DNA from: Sphingomonas ginkgonis | GTDB lineage: Bacteria > Pseudomonadota > Alphaproteobacteria > Sphingomonadales > Sphingomonadaceae | Direction: 5' to 3' | Length of the DNA: 64,000 bases | Assembly (NCBI RefSeq): GCF_003970925.1 | Contig: NZ_RWJF01000001.1 | Span: forward strand, 924,501-988,500 | In this document: positions 32,379 to 42,081 of the stretch, in pieces | Numbering within the stretch: position 1 is the stretch's first letter | How the letters are laid out: each line of letters begins with the position of its first letter | Notes under the pieces: model-generated | What the model saw: only the letters and a program-made list of their open reading frames with translations | Told to the model about the DNA's origin: nothing | Databases searched by the model: none | Program-made: the position numbers and the translations under genes

Positions 32379-33524
32379 GTGTTGATCAGTCGCCGGGAGT
32401 CGATCTTCCTGGGTGCGGGCCTGGCGCTGGCAAGCCCGCTCGCCGCCGCGCCGGCCGTCCCGTCGCTGGCGCAGCTCGCCCGGCGCAGCGGCCGCCGGTT
32501 CGGCTCGGCGGTGTCCTTCGCGCCGCCCGGCGCCGATCGCGGCAGCTTCAACAACCCGCGCTACGCCGCTCTGCTCGAACGCGAGGTCTCGCTGCTCGTC
32601 CCCGAGAACGAGCTCAAGTGGCAGTGGTCGCGCCCGACGCCGGACCGCTTCGACTTCCGCGGCGTGGACGCGATCGCCGGCTACGCTTCGGCGCACGGCA
32701 TGGCGCTGCGCGGACACACGCTCTTCTGGCTGCCCGAGAAATGGTATCCCAAGTGGCTGGTCGGCTACGACTTCGGCGCTCGCCCCGCGGCCGCGGCGGA
32801 GCGGCTGCTGGTCGACCATGTGCAGACCGTCTGCCGCCGCTATCGCGACCGCATCTTCAGCTACGACGTCGTCAACGAGGCGATCCAGCCCGAGACCGGC
32901 GCCATCCGCGACACGGTAATGACCAAGGCGCTCGGCGGCGAGGCGCTGCTCGACCTCATGTACCACACCGCGCGGGCGGAGGCGCCGCAGGCCCAGCTGG
33001 TCTACAACGACTATATGAGCTGGGAGCGGGGGACCGAGGACGAGACCCACATCGCCGGCGTCATCAGGTTGCTGGAAGGCTTCCGCAAGCGCGGCACGCC
33101 GGTCGACGCGCTCGGCATCCAGTCGCACATCCGCCTGCTCCAGGACTGGCCGGTGGAGCGGATCGTGCGCGAGAGCACGGGGCCGTGGCGCCGCTTCCTC
33201 GATGCGGTGACCGGCATGGGCTACAAGCTGCTGATCACCGAGTTCGACGTGAACGACAGGAAGGCGCCGGCCGACATCCGGCTGCGCGACCGGATGGTGG
33301 CGGACTATGCCCGCGCCTACCTCGACGTGATGCTGAGCTACCCGCAGCTCGGCGACCTGCTCGCCTGGGGGCTGGACGACCGGTACAGCTGGCTCGACGG
33401 GTTCGACCCGCGCACCGACCACCTGCCCAAGCGCGGGACGCCCTACGATCGGGCGTTCCGGGCCAAGCCGCTGCGCGAGGCGATCGCGCAGTCGCTGCGC
33501 CAGGCTACGCACCATACCGCCTGA
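32379..33524 (+). CDS. Endo-1,4-beta-xylanase, glycoside hydrolase family 10
   Basis: A 381-residue GH10 enzyme with acid/base Glu167 in SYDVVNEAIQ and nucleophile Glu288 in LLITEFDVND, plus RGHTLFWLPEKWYPKW around the active site and the C-terminal WGLDDRYSWL. The N-terminus has a twin-arginine motif (SRRESIFLGAGLALA), so export through Tat is likely. The start is GTG 32379 (GAGGAG upstream) or the next codon, TTG. It cuts the xylan backbone and yields glucuronate-decorated oligosaccharides for the divergent GH67. The lipoprotein gene follows 12 bp later. Confidence 0.93.
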   Translation: MLISRRESIFLGAGLALASPLAAAPAVPSLAQLARRSGRRFGSAVSFAPPGADRGSFNNPRYAALLEREVSLLVPENELKWQWSRPTPDRFDFRGVDAIAGYASAHGMALRGHTLFWLPEKWYPKWLVGYDFGARPAAAAERLLVDHVQTVCRRYRDRIFSYDVVNEAIQPETGAIRDTVMTKALGGEALLDLMYHTARAEAPQAQLVYNDYMSWERGTEDETHIAGVIRLLEGFRKRGTPVDALGIQSHIRLLQDWPVERIVRESTGPWRRFLDAVTGMGYKLLITEFDVNDRKAPADIRLRDRMVADYARAYLDVMLSYPQLGDLLAWGLDDRYSWLDGFDPRTDHLPKRGTPYDRAFRAKPLREAIAQSLRQATHHTA

Positions 33525-33536
33525 GGAGGAAAGAGC

Positions 33537-33923
33537 ATGAAAGCCGTCGTCATCGTCGCTGCGCCGTTCCTGCTGATCGGGTGCAATGCGGCCCAGTCGC
33601 CGCCCGCCGCACCGGTCGCGCTCGCCGCCGGAGCGAAAAGCTGCATCGAGCTCAGCCAGGTGGTCGGACGCTATCCGCAGGCGCCGGACTCGATCATCTT
33701 CCGAATGTCGGGCGGCCAGACCTACCGCAACCGCCCGGTCGGCGGCTGCCCCAGCCTCGAGCGAGCGTCGTCGCTCGAGACGATCGAGGCGGAAGTCCAT
33801 GGCGGCCAGCTCTGCGCCGACGACCGCGTCCGCATCTACAATGCGCAGGACGTGCGGGCCGTCGGCAACCGGGCCTTCCCGCAATGCCGGCTCGGCGCCT
33901 TCGAACCGGTCGCGCCGCGCTGA
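33537..33923 (+). CDS. Small lipoprotein, DUF6491-like
   Basis: A 128-residue protein with a lipoprotein signal (MKAVVIVAAPFLLIGC, lipobox Cys16). The mature part has four further Cys in the pattern CIELSQV, GGCPSL, LCADD and CRLGAF, with YRNRPVGGCPSL in between, which recalls the small DUF6491 family; this assignment is from memory of the pattern and is tentative. A GAGGAAA sequence precedes the ATG. It sits between the GH10 and GH9 genes and its stop overlaps the GH9 start (TGATG), so it belongs to the same transcript. Function is unknown. Confidence 0.7.
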   Translation: MKAVVIVAAPFLLIGCNAAQSPPAAPVALAAGAKSCIELSQVVGRYPQAPDSIIFRMSGGQTYRNRPVGGCPSLERASSLETIEAEVHGGQLCADDRVRIYNAQDVRAVGNRAFPQCRLGAFEPVAPR

Positions 33924-36457
33924 TGCGAAGAGCGTTCCTCGCCGTCGCGCTGCTCGGCGCCACGATGCTGGCCGGCAGCGCCGCGGCCGACCAACTCCGG
34001 CTCAACGACCGCGGCTACTTCGCCGAGCCGGGTCTCAACGTGATGGTCTTCAACGACTATTACCCGGAAGGCCACCAGACCGGCGTCACCATCATCCAGC
34101 ACGGGCAGCGGGTCGCGGCGAACGGCGACCTCAAGCTCGACCCGTCGCCGGGGCAATGGTCGCCGCTGCCCAAGACGGTGACCCGGACGGTCGATCCCAG
34201 GACGGGCACCATCAGCCAGACGCTGGTCTACCCCAATCCCGACAGCAATGGCCACGGTTTCAATCCGGTCTTCTACCCGCCGCTCCAGCTCGGCTACCGC
34301 GTCAGCGTCACGCCCGCGGGCGGGTCGGCGGTGCGGGTCCATGTGACCCTCGACCGGCCGCTGCCCGCCAAGTGGGCCGGGCGGGCCGGGTTCAACCTCG
34401 AGCTGTTCCCGGCGCTGCTGTTCGGCAAGGGCTGGCTGATGGACGGCGCGGCGGGGATCTTCCCGCGCGATCCCATCGGGCCGATGGTCCGAACGGCGTC
34501 GACCGGTCTTCCCGTGCCGCGCAACGTCCAGGCGAACGGCCCGATCGTCGATCCCAACGGCGAGCCGCTCGCCGCGCCGCTCGCCACCGGTACCCGCTTC
34601 GTCGTCGCGCCCGAGGACGACCGGCAGCGGCTGACGATCGAGAGCCGCAGCGGGCCGATCGAGCTGCGCGACGGCCGGTCCAACCACAACAACGGCTGGT
34701 TCATCGTCCGCGCCCCGCTCGCCGCCGGGCAGCGCGAGATCGAGTGGGTGGTCACCCCCAATGTCGTTCCGGGCTGGAAGGCGACGCCGGTGATCCAGGC
34801 CAACCAGCTCGGCTATGCGCCCGCCGCGCCCAAGCAGGCGGTGCTCGAGCTCGACCCGGCCGACCGGCCGCAGGTCATGCGCCTGCTCCGGCTCGACGGC
34901 ACCGGACCGCGTGAGGTGATGACCGGCGCGCCGCAGCGCTGGGGCGACTGGTTGCGCTCCGCCTATTATCGCTTCGACTTCTCGCAGGTGCGCCAGCCCG
35001 GGCTCTACCAGCTGAGCTACGGCGACCAGCGCTCCGCGCCGTTCCGCATCGCCGACGACGTGCTGGCGCGCGGCGCGTGGCAGCCGACGCTCGAATATTT
35101 CCTGCCGGTCCAGATGTGCCACATGCTGGTGCGCGAGAAGTACCGCGTGTGGCACGGGCTCGACCATGTCGACGACGCGCTGATGGCGCGCACCTCGCTC
35201 AACCATTTCGACGGCTACGAGCAGGGCGCCTCGACCCTGACGAAGTACAAGCCGGGGCAGCATGTGCCCGGGCTCGACCGCGGCGGGTGGCACGACGCGG
35301 GCGATTATGACCTGCGCATCGAATCGCAGATCGGCACCGTGTGGCTGCTGGCGCGGATGGTCGAGGAGTTCGGCCTCGACGACGACAGCACCAGCATCGA
35401 CGAGACCCGCCGCGAGGTCGAAATCCACGCGCCCGACGGCAAGAACGACGCGCTCCAGCAGCTCGAGCATGGGCTGCTCAGCGTCCTTGGCGGCTACCGC
35501 GCGATGGGCCGCGTCTACCGCGGCATCCAGGACGTCAGCCTGCGCCAGTATGCGATGCTCGGCGAGGCCGCGAACGCGACCGACAACATCGTCGGCAAGC
35601 CGGTGCGCGGCATGGGGCTCGACAACAACGGCAAGCCGATCACCGCCGACGACCGCTGGGTGTTCACCGAGGAGGACCCCAAGCGCGAGCTCTACGTGGT
35701 CGGCGGCCTCGCCGCGGCGGCGCGCTCGCTCAAGGCCAGCAACCCGGCGATGGCGGCGGAGTCGCTCGCCGCGGCGCGTCACCTGTTCGCCGGCGCGTTC
35801 GGCAAGACCGACGACGTGCCGATGCGCGTCTTCGCGCTCGCCGAGCTCATTCACTCGACCGGTGATCCGGCGCTCGTCGGCCAGCTGGTCGCGCTCGAGC
35901 CGCAGATCGTGGCGCATGTCGACAGCGCCTGGCCGATCGCCTCGATCCTGCCGCAGATCGGCGACACCGGGTTCAAGACCCGGCTCGCCGCGGCGGTCGC
36001 GCGCTACCAGGCGGAGCAGACCGCGGCGGCGCGCACCGACTCCCCCTATGGCGTGCCCTACAAGCCGAACATCTGGGGCGCCGGCTGGGACATCCAGGAG
36101 CGGGGCGTCCACCAGTGGTTCTTCCACCAGGGCTGGCCGGACGCGACCCCGACCGACAGCTTCGTCAACGCGCTCAATTTCGTGCTGGGCACGCACCCGG
36201 GCCAGAACAATGCCAGCTTCGTGTCGGGCGTCGGCGCGAAATCGGCGACGGTCGCCTACGGCTTCAATCGCGCCGACTGGAGCTATGTGCCGGGCGGGGT
36301 GACCTCGGGCACGGCGCTGATCCGCCCCGACCTGCCCGAATATGTCGACTGGCCCTATTTCTGGCAGCAGCGCGAATATGTGCTGGGCGGCGGGGAGACC
36401 AACTTCATGTTCCTCGCGCTCGCCACCGACCAGCTCTACCGCAAGGCCGGGAAGTGA
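33923..36457 (+). CDS. Glycoside hydrolase family 9 protein (endo/exo-beta-1,4-glucanase-like)
   Basis: An 844-residue secreted protein: signal peptide (AFLAVALLGATMLAG), ~290 residues of beta-rich N-terminal sequence, a CelD_N Ig-like domain (IQANQLGYAP, YYRFDFSQVRQPGLYQLSYG) and a GH9 (alpha/alpha)6 barrel. Catalytic residues are visible: Asp458/Asp461 in GWHDAGDYD and Glu825 in LGGGETNFMF. GH9 enzymes cut beta-1,4-glucan backbones, so cellulose, mixed-linkage glucan or xyloglucan fragments may be co-substrates of this locus. The ATG at 33923 overlaps the stop of the lipoprotein gene. Its stop overlaps the next gene's start by 4 bp (GTGA). Confidence 0.88.
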   Translation: MRRAFLAVALLGATMLAGSAAADQLRLNDRGYFAEPGLNVMVFNDYYPEGHQTGVTIIQHGQRVAANGDLKLDPSPGQWSPLPKTVTRTVDPRTGTISQTLVYPNPDSNGHGFNPVFYPPLQLGYRVSVTPAGGSAVRVHVTLDRPLPAKWAGRAGFNLELFPALLFGKGWLMDGAAGIFPRDPIGPMVRTASTGLPVPRNVQANGPIVDPNGEPLAAPLATGTRFVVAPEDDRQRLTIESRSGPIELRDGRSNHNNGWFIVRAPLAAGQREIEWVVTPNVVPGWKATPVIQANQLGYAPAAPKQAVLELDPADRPQVMRLLRLDGTGPREVMTGAPQRWGDWLRSAYYRFDFSQVRQPGLYQLSYGDQRSAPFRIADDVLARGAWQPTLEYFLPVQMCHMLVREKYRVWHGLDHVDDALMARTSLNHFDGYEQGASTLTKYKPGQHVPGLDRGGWHDAGDYDLRIESQIGTVWLLARMVEEFGLDDDSTSIDETRREVEIHAPDGKNDALQQLEHGLLSVLGGYRAMGRVYRGIQDVSLRQYAMLGEAANATDNIVGKPVRGMGLDNNGKPITADDRWVFTEEDPKRELYVVGGLAAAARSLKASNPAMAAESLAAARHLFAGAFGKTDDVPMRVFALAELIHSTGDPALVGQLVALEPQIVAHVDSAWPIASILPQIGDTGFKTRLAAAVARYQAEQTAAARTDSPYGVPYKPNIWGAGWDIQERGVHQWFFHQGWPDATPTDSFVNALNFVLGTHPGQNNASFVSGVGAKSATVAYGFNRADWSYVPGGVTSGTALIRPDLPEYVDWPYFWQQREYVLGGGETNFMFLALATDQLYRKAGK

Positions 36458-38418
36458 GGGCGGTGCTGGCGTTCCTGCTGCTGGCGAGCGCCGCCGGCGC
36501 CCCCGCCGCGACTGTCGGCCGCGCCTTCTACGGCACGACCCTTGACGGGCAGCGGGTCGACCAGGTCACGCTGCGCAACGCGCGCGGGATGACGGTCCGG
36601 ATCATCGATTATGGCGCGATCGTCACCGACGTCGTCGTGCCGGACTCGCGCGGGACCAAGGCCAACGTCGTGCTCGGGTTCGGCAATCTCGCCGACTATC
36701 AGAAGCACAACCCCGACTATCAGTTCGGGGCGGTGATCGGCCGCTTCGCCGGGCGGATTGCCGGCGGCCGGTTCAGCATCGACGGCCGGCCGGTGCAGCT
36801 CGCGCGGAACGACGGGCCGAACAGCCTCCACGGCGGGCCTGGCGGGATCGAAACCCGGGTCTGGGCGATGCGGACCTTCGCGGGCAAGGGCGGCGCGGGC
36901 GCGGAGCTGACGGTTCGCAGCCCGGCCGGCGACCAGGCCTTTCCCGGCGCGGTCGACGTGCGGGTCCGCTACACGCTGACTGACGACGACCAGCTGCGCA
37001 TCGACTATCGCGCGGCGAGCGATGCGCCGACCGTCGTCAACCTCACCAATCACAGCTACTTCAACCTCGCCGGGGCGGGGAGCGGGAGCGTGCTCGGGCA
37101 TCGGCTCCAGCTCGGCTCGCCGCAGCTGATCGAGACCGACGAGCATGGCATCCCGAGCGGCCGGCTTCTCGCCGTCGCCGGGACCCCGTTCGACTTCCGC
37201 GCGGCGCATTCGCTCGGCTCACGGATCGGCGTGGCGCATCCGCAGCTGGTCGGGCGCCACGGCTATAACCACGGCTGGTGGCTCGGCGCCGGCGGAACGC
37301 TGCGGCGGGCGGGCACGCTGACCGACCCGATCAGCGGCCGCGCGGTCGACGTGTCGACCAGCGAGCCGTCGATCACCATCTACACCGCCGGCTACATGGC
37401 GGGGAAGGACATCGGCGCGCAGGGCACGCCCTATCGCGCCTTCGACGGGGTCGCGCTGGAGACCCAGCACGTGTCCGATAGCCCCAACCAGCCGCGCTGG
37501 CCGTCAACCGCCCTCCGCCCGGGCAAGCCCTTCGAAACGACCACGGTCTATCGCTTCCACGCCGGACCGCCCGCTCCGGCGCGGCTGGCGATGACCATCG
37601 ACGACCTGCCGCTGCATGGACCGATCCCGGCCAACGAGACGCCGCTCAGCGTCGGACGCCGCACCATCGCCGCGCTCCGGACCGCCGGGCTGACCAGCGT
37701 CATGGGCATGATCAACGGCCATTGGACGGCCGACCAGCCCGTGACCCTGCAGGTGCTCAAGGAATGGCGGGCGGCAGGGCTGCCGCTCGGCAATCATACC
37801 TGGTCGCACCTCAACCTGAACCAGCTCAGCCCCGAGCAGTTCGCCGCCGAGGTCGCGCGCAACGAGCCGCTGCTGGCGCGCCTCGAGCCCGCCGGCGACT
37901 GGCACTGGCTGCGCTATCCCTTCCTCTCCGAAGGGGACGACCCGGCGAAGCGGGCCTCGGCGCGTGCGGTGCTCAAGGCCCACGGCTACAAGATAGCGGC
38001 GGTGACGACCGGGTTCGACGACTGGGCCTACACCGCGCCCTACGCGCGCTGCGTCGCCAAGAACGACCAGGCCGGCATCGCCGAGCTGACGCGGCTCTAT
38101 CTCCAGTCGGCCGAGGAGAGCATCCGCTTCGCCCGGACCCTGTCCTGGGCGGTCGAGGACCGCGAGATCCCGTTCGTCCTGCTGCAGCACAGCGGCGCGC
38201 TCGACAGCTATCTCCTGCCGCGGCTGGTCGCCATATACCGGCGCAACGGTGTCCGCTTCGTCAGCCTGCCCGAGGCCGAGCGCGATCCCTTCTACGCGCG
38301 CGACGTCGATCCCGGCCTGCCCGGTCCGGCGAACCTGGAGAGCCGCGCGGCCGCGCGCGGCATCCCGCTGCCCTATCGCGCCAGCGTCATGGACCGGCTC
38401 GCCGCGATCTGCGCCTAG
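36454..38418 (+). CDS. Fused aldose 1-epimerase (GalM) and polysaccharide deacetylase (CE4)
   Basis: One 654-residue frame with a signal peptide (GTG start; MRAVLAFLLLASAAGAPA) and two domains. Residues ~25-360 are a galactose-mutarotase fold with His200 in NLTNHSYFNL and Glu336 in GVALETQHVSD as the catalytic pair. After a linker of about 15 residues, residues ~378-654 carry all NodB/CE4 motifs: TIDDLP (Asp383/Asp384), NHTWSH (His448, His452), RYPF (Arg487), DDWAY and LLQH (His579). No stop or start separates them, and the CE4 part has no signal of its own, which supports a real fusion. It could release acetyl groups and equilibrate anomers of the freed sugar in the periplasm. It follows GH9 with a 4-bp overlap. 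Confidence 0.85.
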   Translation: MRAVLAFLLLASAAGAPAATVGRAFYGTTLDGQRVDQVTLRNARGMTVRIIDYGAIVTDVVVPDSRGTKANVVLGFGNLADYQKHNPDYQFGAVIGRFAGRIAGGRFSIDGRPVQLARNDGPNSLHGGPGGIETRVWAMRTFAGKGGAGAELTVRSPAGDQAFPGAVDVRVRYTLTDDDQLRIDYRAASDAPTVVNLTNHSYFNLAGAGSGSVLGHRLQLGSPQLIETDEHGIPSGRLLAVAGTPFDFRAAHSLGSRIGVAHPQLVGRHGYNHGWWLGAGGTLRRAGTLTDPISGRAVDVSTSEPSITIYTAGYMAGKDIGAQGTPYRAFDGVALETQHVSDSPNQPRWPSTALRPGKPFETTTVYRFHAGPPAPARLAMTIDDLPLHGPIPANETPLSVGRRTIAALRTAGLTSVMGMINGHWTADQPVTLQVLKEWRAAGLPLGNHTWSHLNLNQLSPEQFAAEVARNEPLLARLEPAGDWHWLRYPFLSEGDDPAKRASARAVLKAHGYKIAAVTTGFDDWAYTAPYARCVAKNDQAGIAELTRLYLQSAEESIRFARTLSWAVEDREIPFVLLQHSGALDSYLLPRLVAIYRRNGVRFVSLPEAERDPFYARDVDPGLPGPANLESRAAARGIPLPYRASVMDRLAAICA

Positions 38419-40826
38419 CTCGCGACGGTCAGCGTCGCCGACTTGAGGTCGACCGAGTTGGGCCCGGCCGAGATGGTGAAGGTGCCCGGCTCGACCACCC
38501 GCTTCATCTCGGTATTCCACAGCGCGAGATCGTCGGGGGCGAGCTGGAAGCGCACCCGCCGGGTCTCGCCGGGGCGGAGCGTCACCCGCTGGAAGCGCTT
38601 CAGCTCCTTGACCGGGCGGGTCACCGACGCCGTGTCGTCGCGCACGTACAGCTGCACCACCTCGTCGCCGGTGCGCGCGCCGGTGTTGGTCACCTCCACC
38701 TCGACGTCGGCATTGTCGCTAGCGCGGATGGTCGGGCGGGCGAGCTGCGGCGCGCCGATGCGGAAGCTGGTGTAGCTCAGCCCGTAGCCGAACGGGTAGA
38801 GCGGGGCGGTGGTGTCGAACAGATAGCCGCGGCGCGCCGACGGCTTGTAGTTGTAGAAGATCGGCAGCTGGCCGACGCTCCGCGCGATCGACACCGGCAG
38901 CTTGCCGCCCGGATTGGTGCGGCCGAACAGCACGTCGGTCAGCGCATGGCCGGTCTCCTGCCCGAGGTACCAGCCCTCGAGCAGCGCCGGCGCCTTCTCA
39001 GCCAGCTCGTTGACCGCCAGCGGCCGGCCGTTGAGCAGGATCACCACGGTCGGCTTGCCGAGCGCGAAGACCGCGCGGGCGAGATCATTCTGCTGGCCGA
39101 TGAGGTCGAGCCGGTCGCGGTCGCCGAGATGGCCGTCGGCCCAGGCCTCGCGGCTGGTCGCCTCGTTGTCGCCGAGCACCATGACGACGATGTCGGCCTT
39201 GCGCGCGGTCTCGACCGCGGCGGCGATCAGCTGGCGGTTGACGCTCTCGGGGGTGAGCTTGACCTCGTCGCACGACCAGCAATGGCCCTCGGTGATCCGG
39301 ACTCCTTCCGAATAGTCGACCGCGAACTTGCCGCGGCCTTCCTCCTGCATCGCCTCGAGCAGCGAGACGACGTGGCGCGGCTCGTCCGAATAACCGCCGA
39401 TCGGCGTGTCGCGCGCGTGGGTGCCGAGCACCGCCATCCGGCGGATCCGCGACGCATCGAGCGGGAGCAGGCCGTTGTCGTTCTTGAGCAGCACGACGGA
39501 TTCCCGCGCCGCCTGGCGGGCGAGGGCGATCGCGTCGGGCGTTGCGGTCTTCCGTTCCGCCGCCGCGGCATCGACATAGGGATGCTCGAACAGCCCTGCC
39601 TCGAACTTCATCTTGAGGATCCGGCGGACCGCGGTGTCGACCTCAGCCTGCGGCACCCGCCCGGAGCGGACCAGCTGCGGCAGCAGCGCATAGGCCTCGC
39701 CGTCGGGCGTCTCGGCATCCACCCCGGCGTCGAGCGCGCGGGTCGCGGCGTCGCCCAGATTGTCGAACATCTTGTGCCGGGTCATCAGCTCGCGGATCGC
39801 GAAATAGTCGCTGACGATCGCGCCCCGGTAACCCCATTCCTGCCGCAGGACCTTGTCGAGCAGCCACTTGTTGGCGTGGCTCGGGATGCCGTCGATCTCG
39901 TTGTAGCTGGCCATCACCGAACGGATCGGCAGCGTCTTCACCGCCTTCTCGAACGGCGGGAAGAAATCCTCGCGCAGGGTGCGCTCGCCGTAGGGTGCCG
40001 GGCCGACGTTGGTGCCGTTCTCGGGCTGCCCATGGCCGGTCAAATGCTTCAAGGTGACGAACACCTTGTCGGGCGCGAGCGGAAGCGTGCTGCCCTGGAA
40101 GCCGCGGATCGCCGCGACGCCCAGCTCGCCGACCAGATAAGGGTCCTCGCCGTAGGTCTCCTCGATCCGGCCCCAGCGCGGATCGCGCGCGACGTCGACC
40201 ACCGGCGCCAGCGCGAGGTTGGCGCCGCGTGCCCGCATCTCGCGCGCGGCGACGCTGAACACCCGGGTGAGCAGCGCCGGGTCCCAGCTGCTGGCGAGCG
40301 CGATCGACTGCGGGAAGCTGGTCGCGTCGCGCGCCACATAACCGTGGAGCGATTCCTCGTGCAGGATCAGCGGGATGCCGAGGCGGGTCCGCTCGACCGC
40401 CCAGTGCTGCGCGGCATTGATGTAATCGGCGGTCTCGCGCGCGGTGCGGCCGTGGCTGCCCGCCGCTGCACCGGCGGCGCCGGCGTTGGCCTGCGAGACT
40501 CCGCGGCGATCGGACGGGCGGGCGAGCTGGCCGATCCCGTTCGGGAAGTTGGCGCTCGCCTGCGCCGCGGAAAAGTTGCCGGCGCTGTCCTGGATCCGGT
40601 CCTTATGCTCCCACAGGCTCTCCATCTGGGCGACCTTCTCGTCGAGGGTCATCCGCCCGAGCAGGTCCTCGACTCGCGCGTCGATCGGCGCCTGCGGGTT
40701 CTTGTAGAGCGGGCGGGCAGGAGCGGTCTGCGCACTGCTGGCGAGCGGCAGCGCGGGCCCGGACAGGGCGACGCCGGCCAGCATCAGCGCGGCGCCGAGC
40801 CGGCGACGGTTGAACCGCAAGGTCAT
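38415..40826 (-). CDS. Glycoside hydrolase family 3, beta-xylosidase/beta-glucosidase
   Basis: An 803-residue secreted GH3 enzyme with the three usual domains: the (beta/alpha)8 barrel with nucleophile Asp340 in IVSDYFAI, the alpha/beta sandwich, and the fibronectin-III-like C-terminus (VEVTNTGARTGDEVVQLYV). The active-site segment LHEESLHGYVA is typical of GH3 xylan 1,4-beta-xylosidases, so xylosidase is the likelier activity, consistent with its neighbours. The signal peptide begins MTLRFNRRRLGAALMLAG. GGGGAG precedes the ATG. It is convergent with the GalM-CE4 gene (4-bp overlap CTAG) and divergent from lacI across an operator. Confidence 0.9.
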   Translation of the reverse strand: MTLRFNRRRLGAALMLAGVALSGPALPLASSAQTAPARPLYKNPQAPIDARVEDLLGRMTLDEKVAQMESLWEHKDRIQDSAGNFSAAQASANFPNGIGQLARPSDRRGVSQANAGAAGAAAGSHGRTARETADYINAAQHWAVERTRLGIPLILHEESLHGYVARDATSFPQSIALASSWDPALLTRVFSVAAREMRARGANLALAPVVDVARDPRWGRIEETYGEDPYLVGELGVAAIRGFQGSTLPLAPDKVFVTLKHLTGHGQPENGTNVGPAPYGERTLREDFFPPFEKAVKTLPIRSVMASYNEIDGIPSHANKWLLDKVLRQEWGYRGAIVSDYFAIRELMTRHKMFDNLGDAATRALDAGVDAETPDGEAYALLPQLVRSGRVPQAEVDTAVRRILKMKFEAGLFEHPYVDAAAAERKTATPDAIALARQAARESVVLLKNDNGLLPLDASRIRRMAVLGTHARDTPIGGYSDEPRHVVSLLEAMQEEGRGKFAVDYSEGVRITEGHCWSCDEVKLTPESVNRQLIAAAVETARKADIVVMVLGDNEATSREAWADGHLGDRDRLDLIGQQNDLARAVFALGKPTVVILLNGRPLAVNELAEKAPALLEGWYLGQETGHALTDVLFGRTNPGGKLPVSIARSVGQLPIFYNYKPSARRGYLFDTTAPLYPFGYGLSYTSFRIGAPQLARPTIRASDNADVEVEVTNTGARTGDEVVQLYVRDDTASVTRPVKELKRFQRVTLRPGETRRVRFQLAPDDLALWNTEMKRVVEPGTFTISAGPNSVDLKSATLTVAS

Positions 40827-40869
40827 TCTTCTCTCCCCGACGCGCCAGCGCTGGCGTCTTCTGCTTGTA

Positions 40870-40883
40870 TGATAGCGCTACCA
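40870..40883. promoter_or_regulatory. LacI-family operator 3 (GH3 / lacI divergent region)
   Basis: TGATAGCGCTACCA, in the 121-bp gap between the divergent GH3 gene (start 43 bp away) and the LacI-family regulator (start 64 bp away). It implies control of GH3 and possible autoregulation. Confidence 0.78.
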
Positions 40884-40947
40884 TAAGCCGCGCCCGCGCA
40901 CGGTCAATCCGATTGCCTTCCGCTCGCTCGAACAATAGTGAGGAGCG

Positions 40948-42042
40948 GTGGGGCCAACCAGTCGACCAAGCCGCCGGAGCCGGGGCGCCGTGACCATCGA
41001 TGACGTGGCGCGGGCCGCCGGAGTGTCGGCGATGACCGTCAGCCGCGTGATCAACGGCGGCCGCAACGTCCGCGACAGCACGCGCGCGGCGGTCCAGGAA
41101 GCGGTCCAGCAGCTGAACTATGCCCCCAACAGCGCGGCGCGCAGCCTCGCCGCCGGGGAGTCGGCGCAGGTCGGGCTGCTCTACGCCAACCCCAGCGCCG
41201 CCTATCTCAGCCAGTTCCTGATCGGCGCGCTCGGCGCGGCCAAGCGGCTCGGCGCGCACCTCCAGCTCGAAAGCTGCGTCAGCGACGATCCCGACGAGCA
41301 GGCGGAGGTCACCCGGCGCCTTGCCACCAGCGACGTCGACGGCTTCGTGCTGCCGCCGCCGCTGTCGGAATCCAAGCCGATCCTCGCCGAGCTGGAAGCG
41401 ATCGACCTGCCGGTCGTCACCCTGTCGTTCGCGCCGCCGCAGGACAGCGGGCTCAACGTCCGCATCGACGATTGCGAGGCGGCGCTGGAGATGACCCGCT
41501 ACCTCATCGGACTCGGTCACCGGCGGATCGGCTTCATCAAGGGCCACCCCAACGACATCGCCAGCGCCGACCGCCACCAGGGCTTCCTGAAGGCGCTCGA
41601 GGAAGCCGGGCTGGATGCGGCCGACCAACCGATCGAGCAGGGCTATTTCACCTATCGCTCCGGGCTGGCCGCGACCGAGCGGATCCTCTCCGGCGCGCAG
41701 CTGCCGACCGCCATCTTCGCCAGCAACGACGACATGGCCGCCGCGGCGGTCAGCGTCGCGCACCGGCGCGGGCTGCAGGTGCCGCGCGACATCAGCGTGG
41801 TCGGCTTCGACGACACCGCGGTCGCGACTACCATCTGGCCGGAGCTGACCACCGTCCGCCAGCCGATCGCCGACATGGCCGACGCCGCGCTCGAACTGCT
41901 GATGAGCGACCTCAAGCGGCGCCGCGCCGGCAGCAAGCGCCGCGGCGCGGAGCGGGTCCTCGCCCACGAACTGGTCGTCCGCGAGTCCTCCGGGCCGCCG
42001 CCGGCACCGCGCAAGCCCGCCCGTCGCAGCCGCAGCGCCTAA
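40948..42042 (+). CDS. LacI-family transcriptional regulator of the hemicellulose locus
   Basis: A 364-residue regulator. The N-terminal helix-turn-helix and hinge are clear (TIDDVARAAGVSAMTVSRVI, then LNYAPNSAARSLAAG), followed by the periplasmic-binding-protein-like effector domain (VGLLYANPS, GFIKGHPND, AIFASNDDMAAAAV, ISVVGFDDT). The C-terminal tail is very basic. Its effector is probably xylose, a xylo-oligosaccharide or an intermediate. LacI proteins bind palindromes with central CG, and six such sites lie within 25 kb of this gene. The GTG at 40948 is the first start, but AGGAG is only 2 bp before it; a GTG at 40990 (before TIDDVAR) is possible. Confidence 0.88.
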   Translation: MGPTSRPSRRSRGAVTIDDVARAAGVSAMTVSRVINGGRNVRDSTRAAVQEAVQQLNYAPNSAARSLAAGESAQVGLLYANPSAAYLSQFLIGALGAAKRLGAHLQLESCVSDDPDEQAEVTRRLATSDVDGFVLPPPLSESKPILAELEAIDLPVVTLSFAPPQDSGLNVRIDDCEAALEMTRYLIGLGHRRIGFIKGHPNDIASADRHQGFLKALEEAGLDAADQPIEQGYFTYRSGLAATERILSGAQLPTAIFASNDDMAAAAVSVAHRRGLQVPRDISVVGFDDTAVATTIWPELTTVRQPIADMADAALELLMSDLKRRRAGSKRRGAERVLAHELVVRESSGPPPAPRKPARRSRSA

Positions 42043-42081
42043 GCTCTTCCCGACATTGCTTGTTTACAGGCCGCAGCCGGC

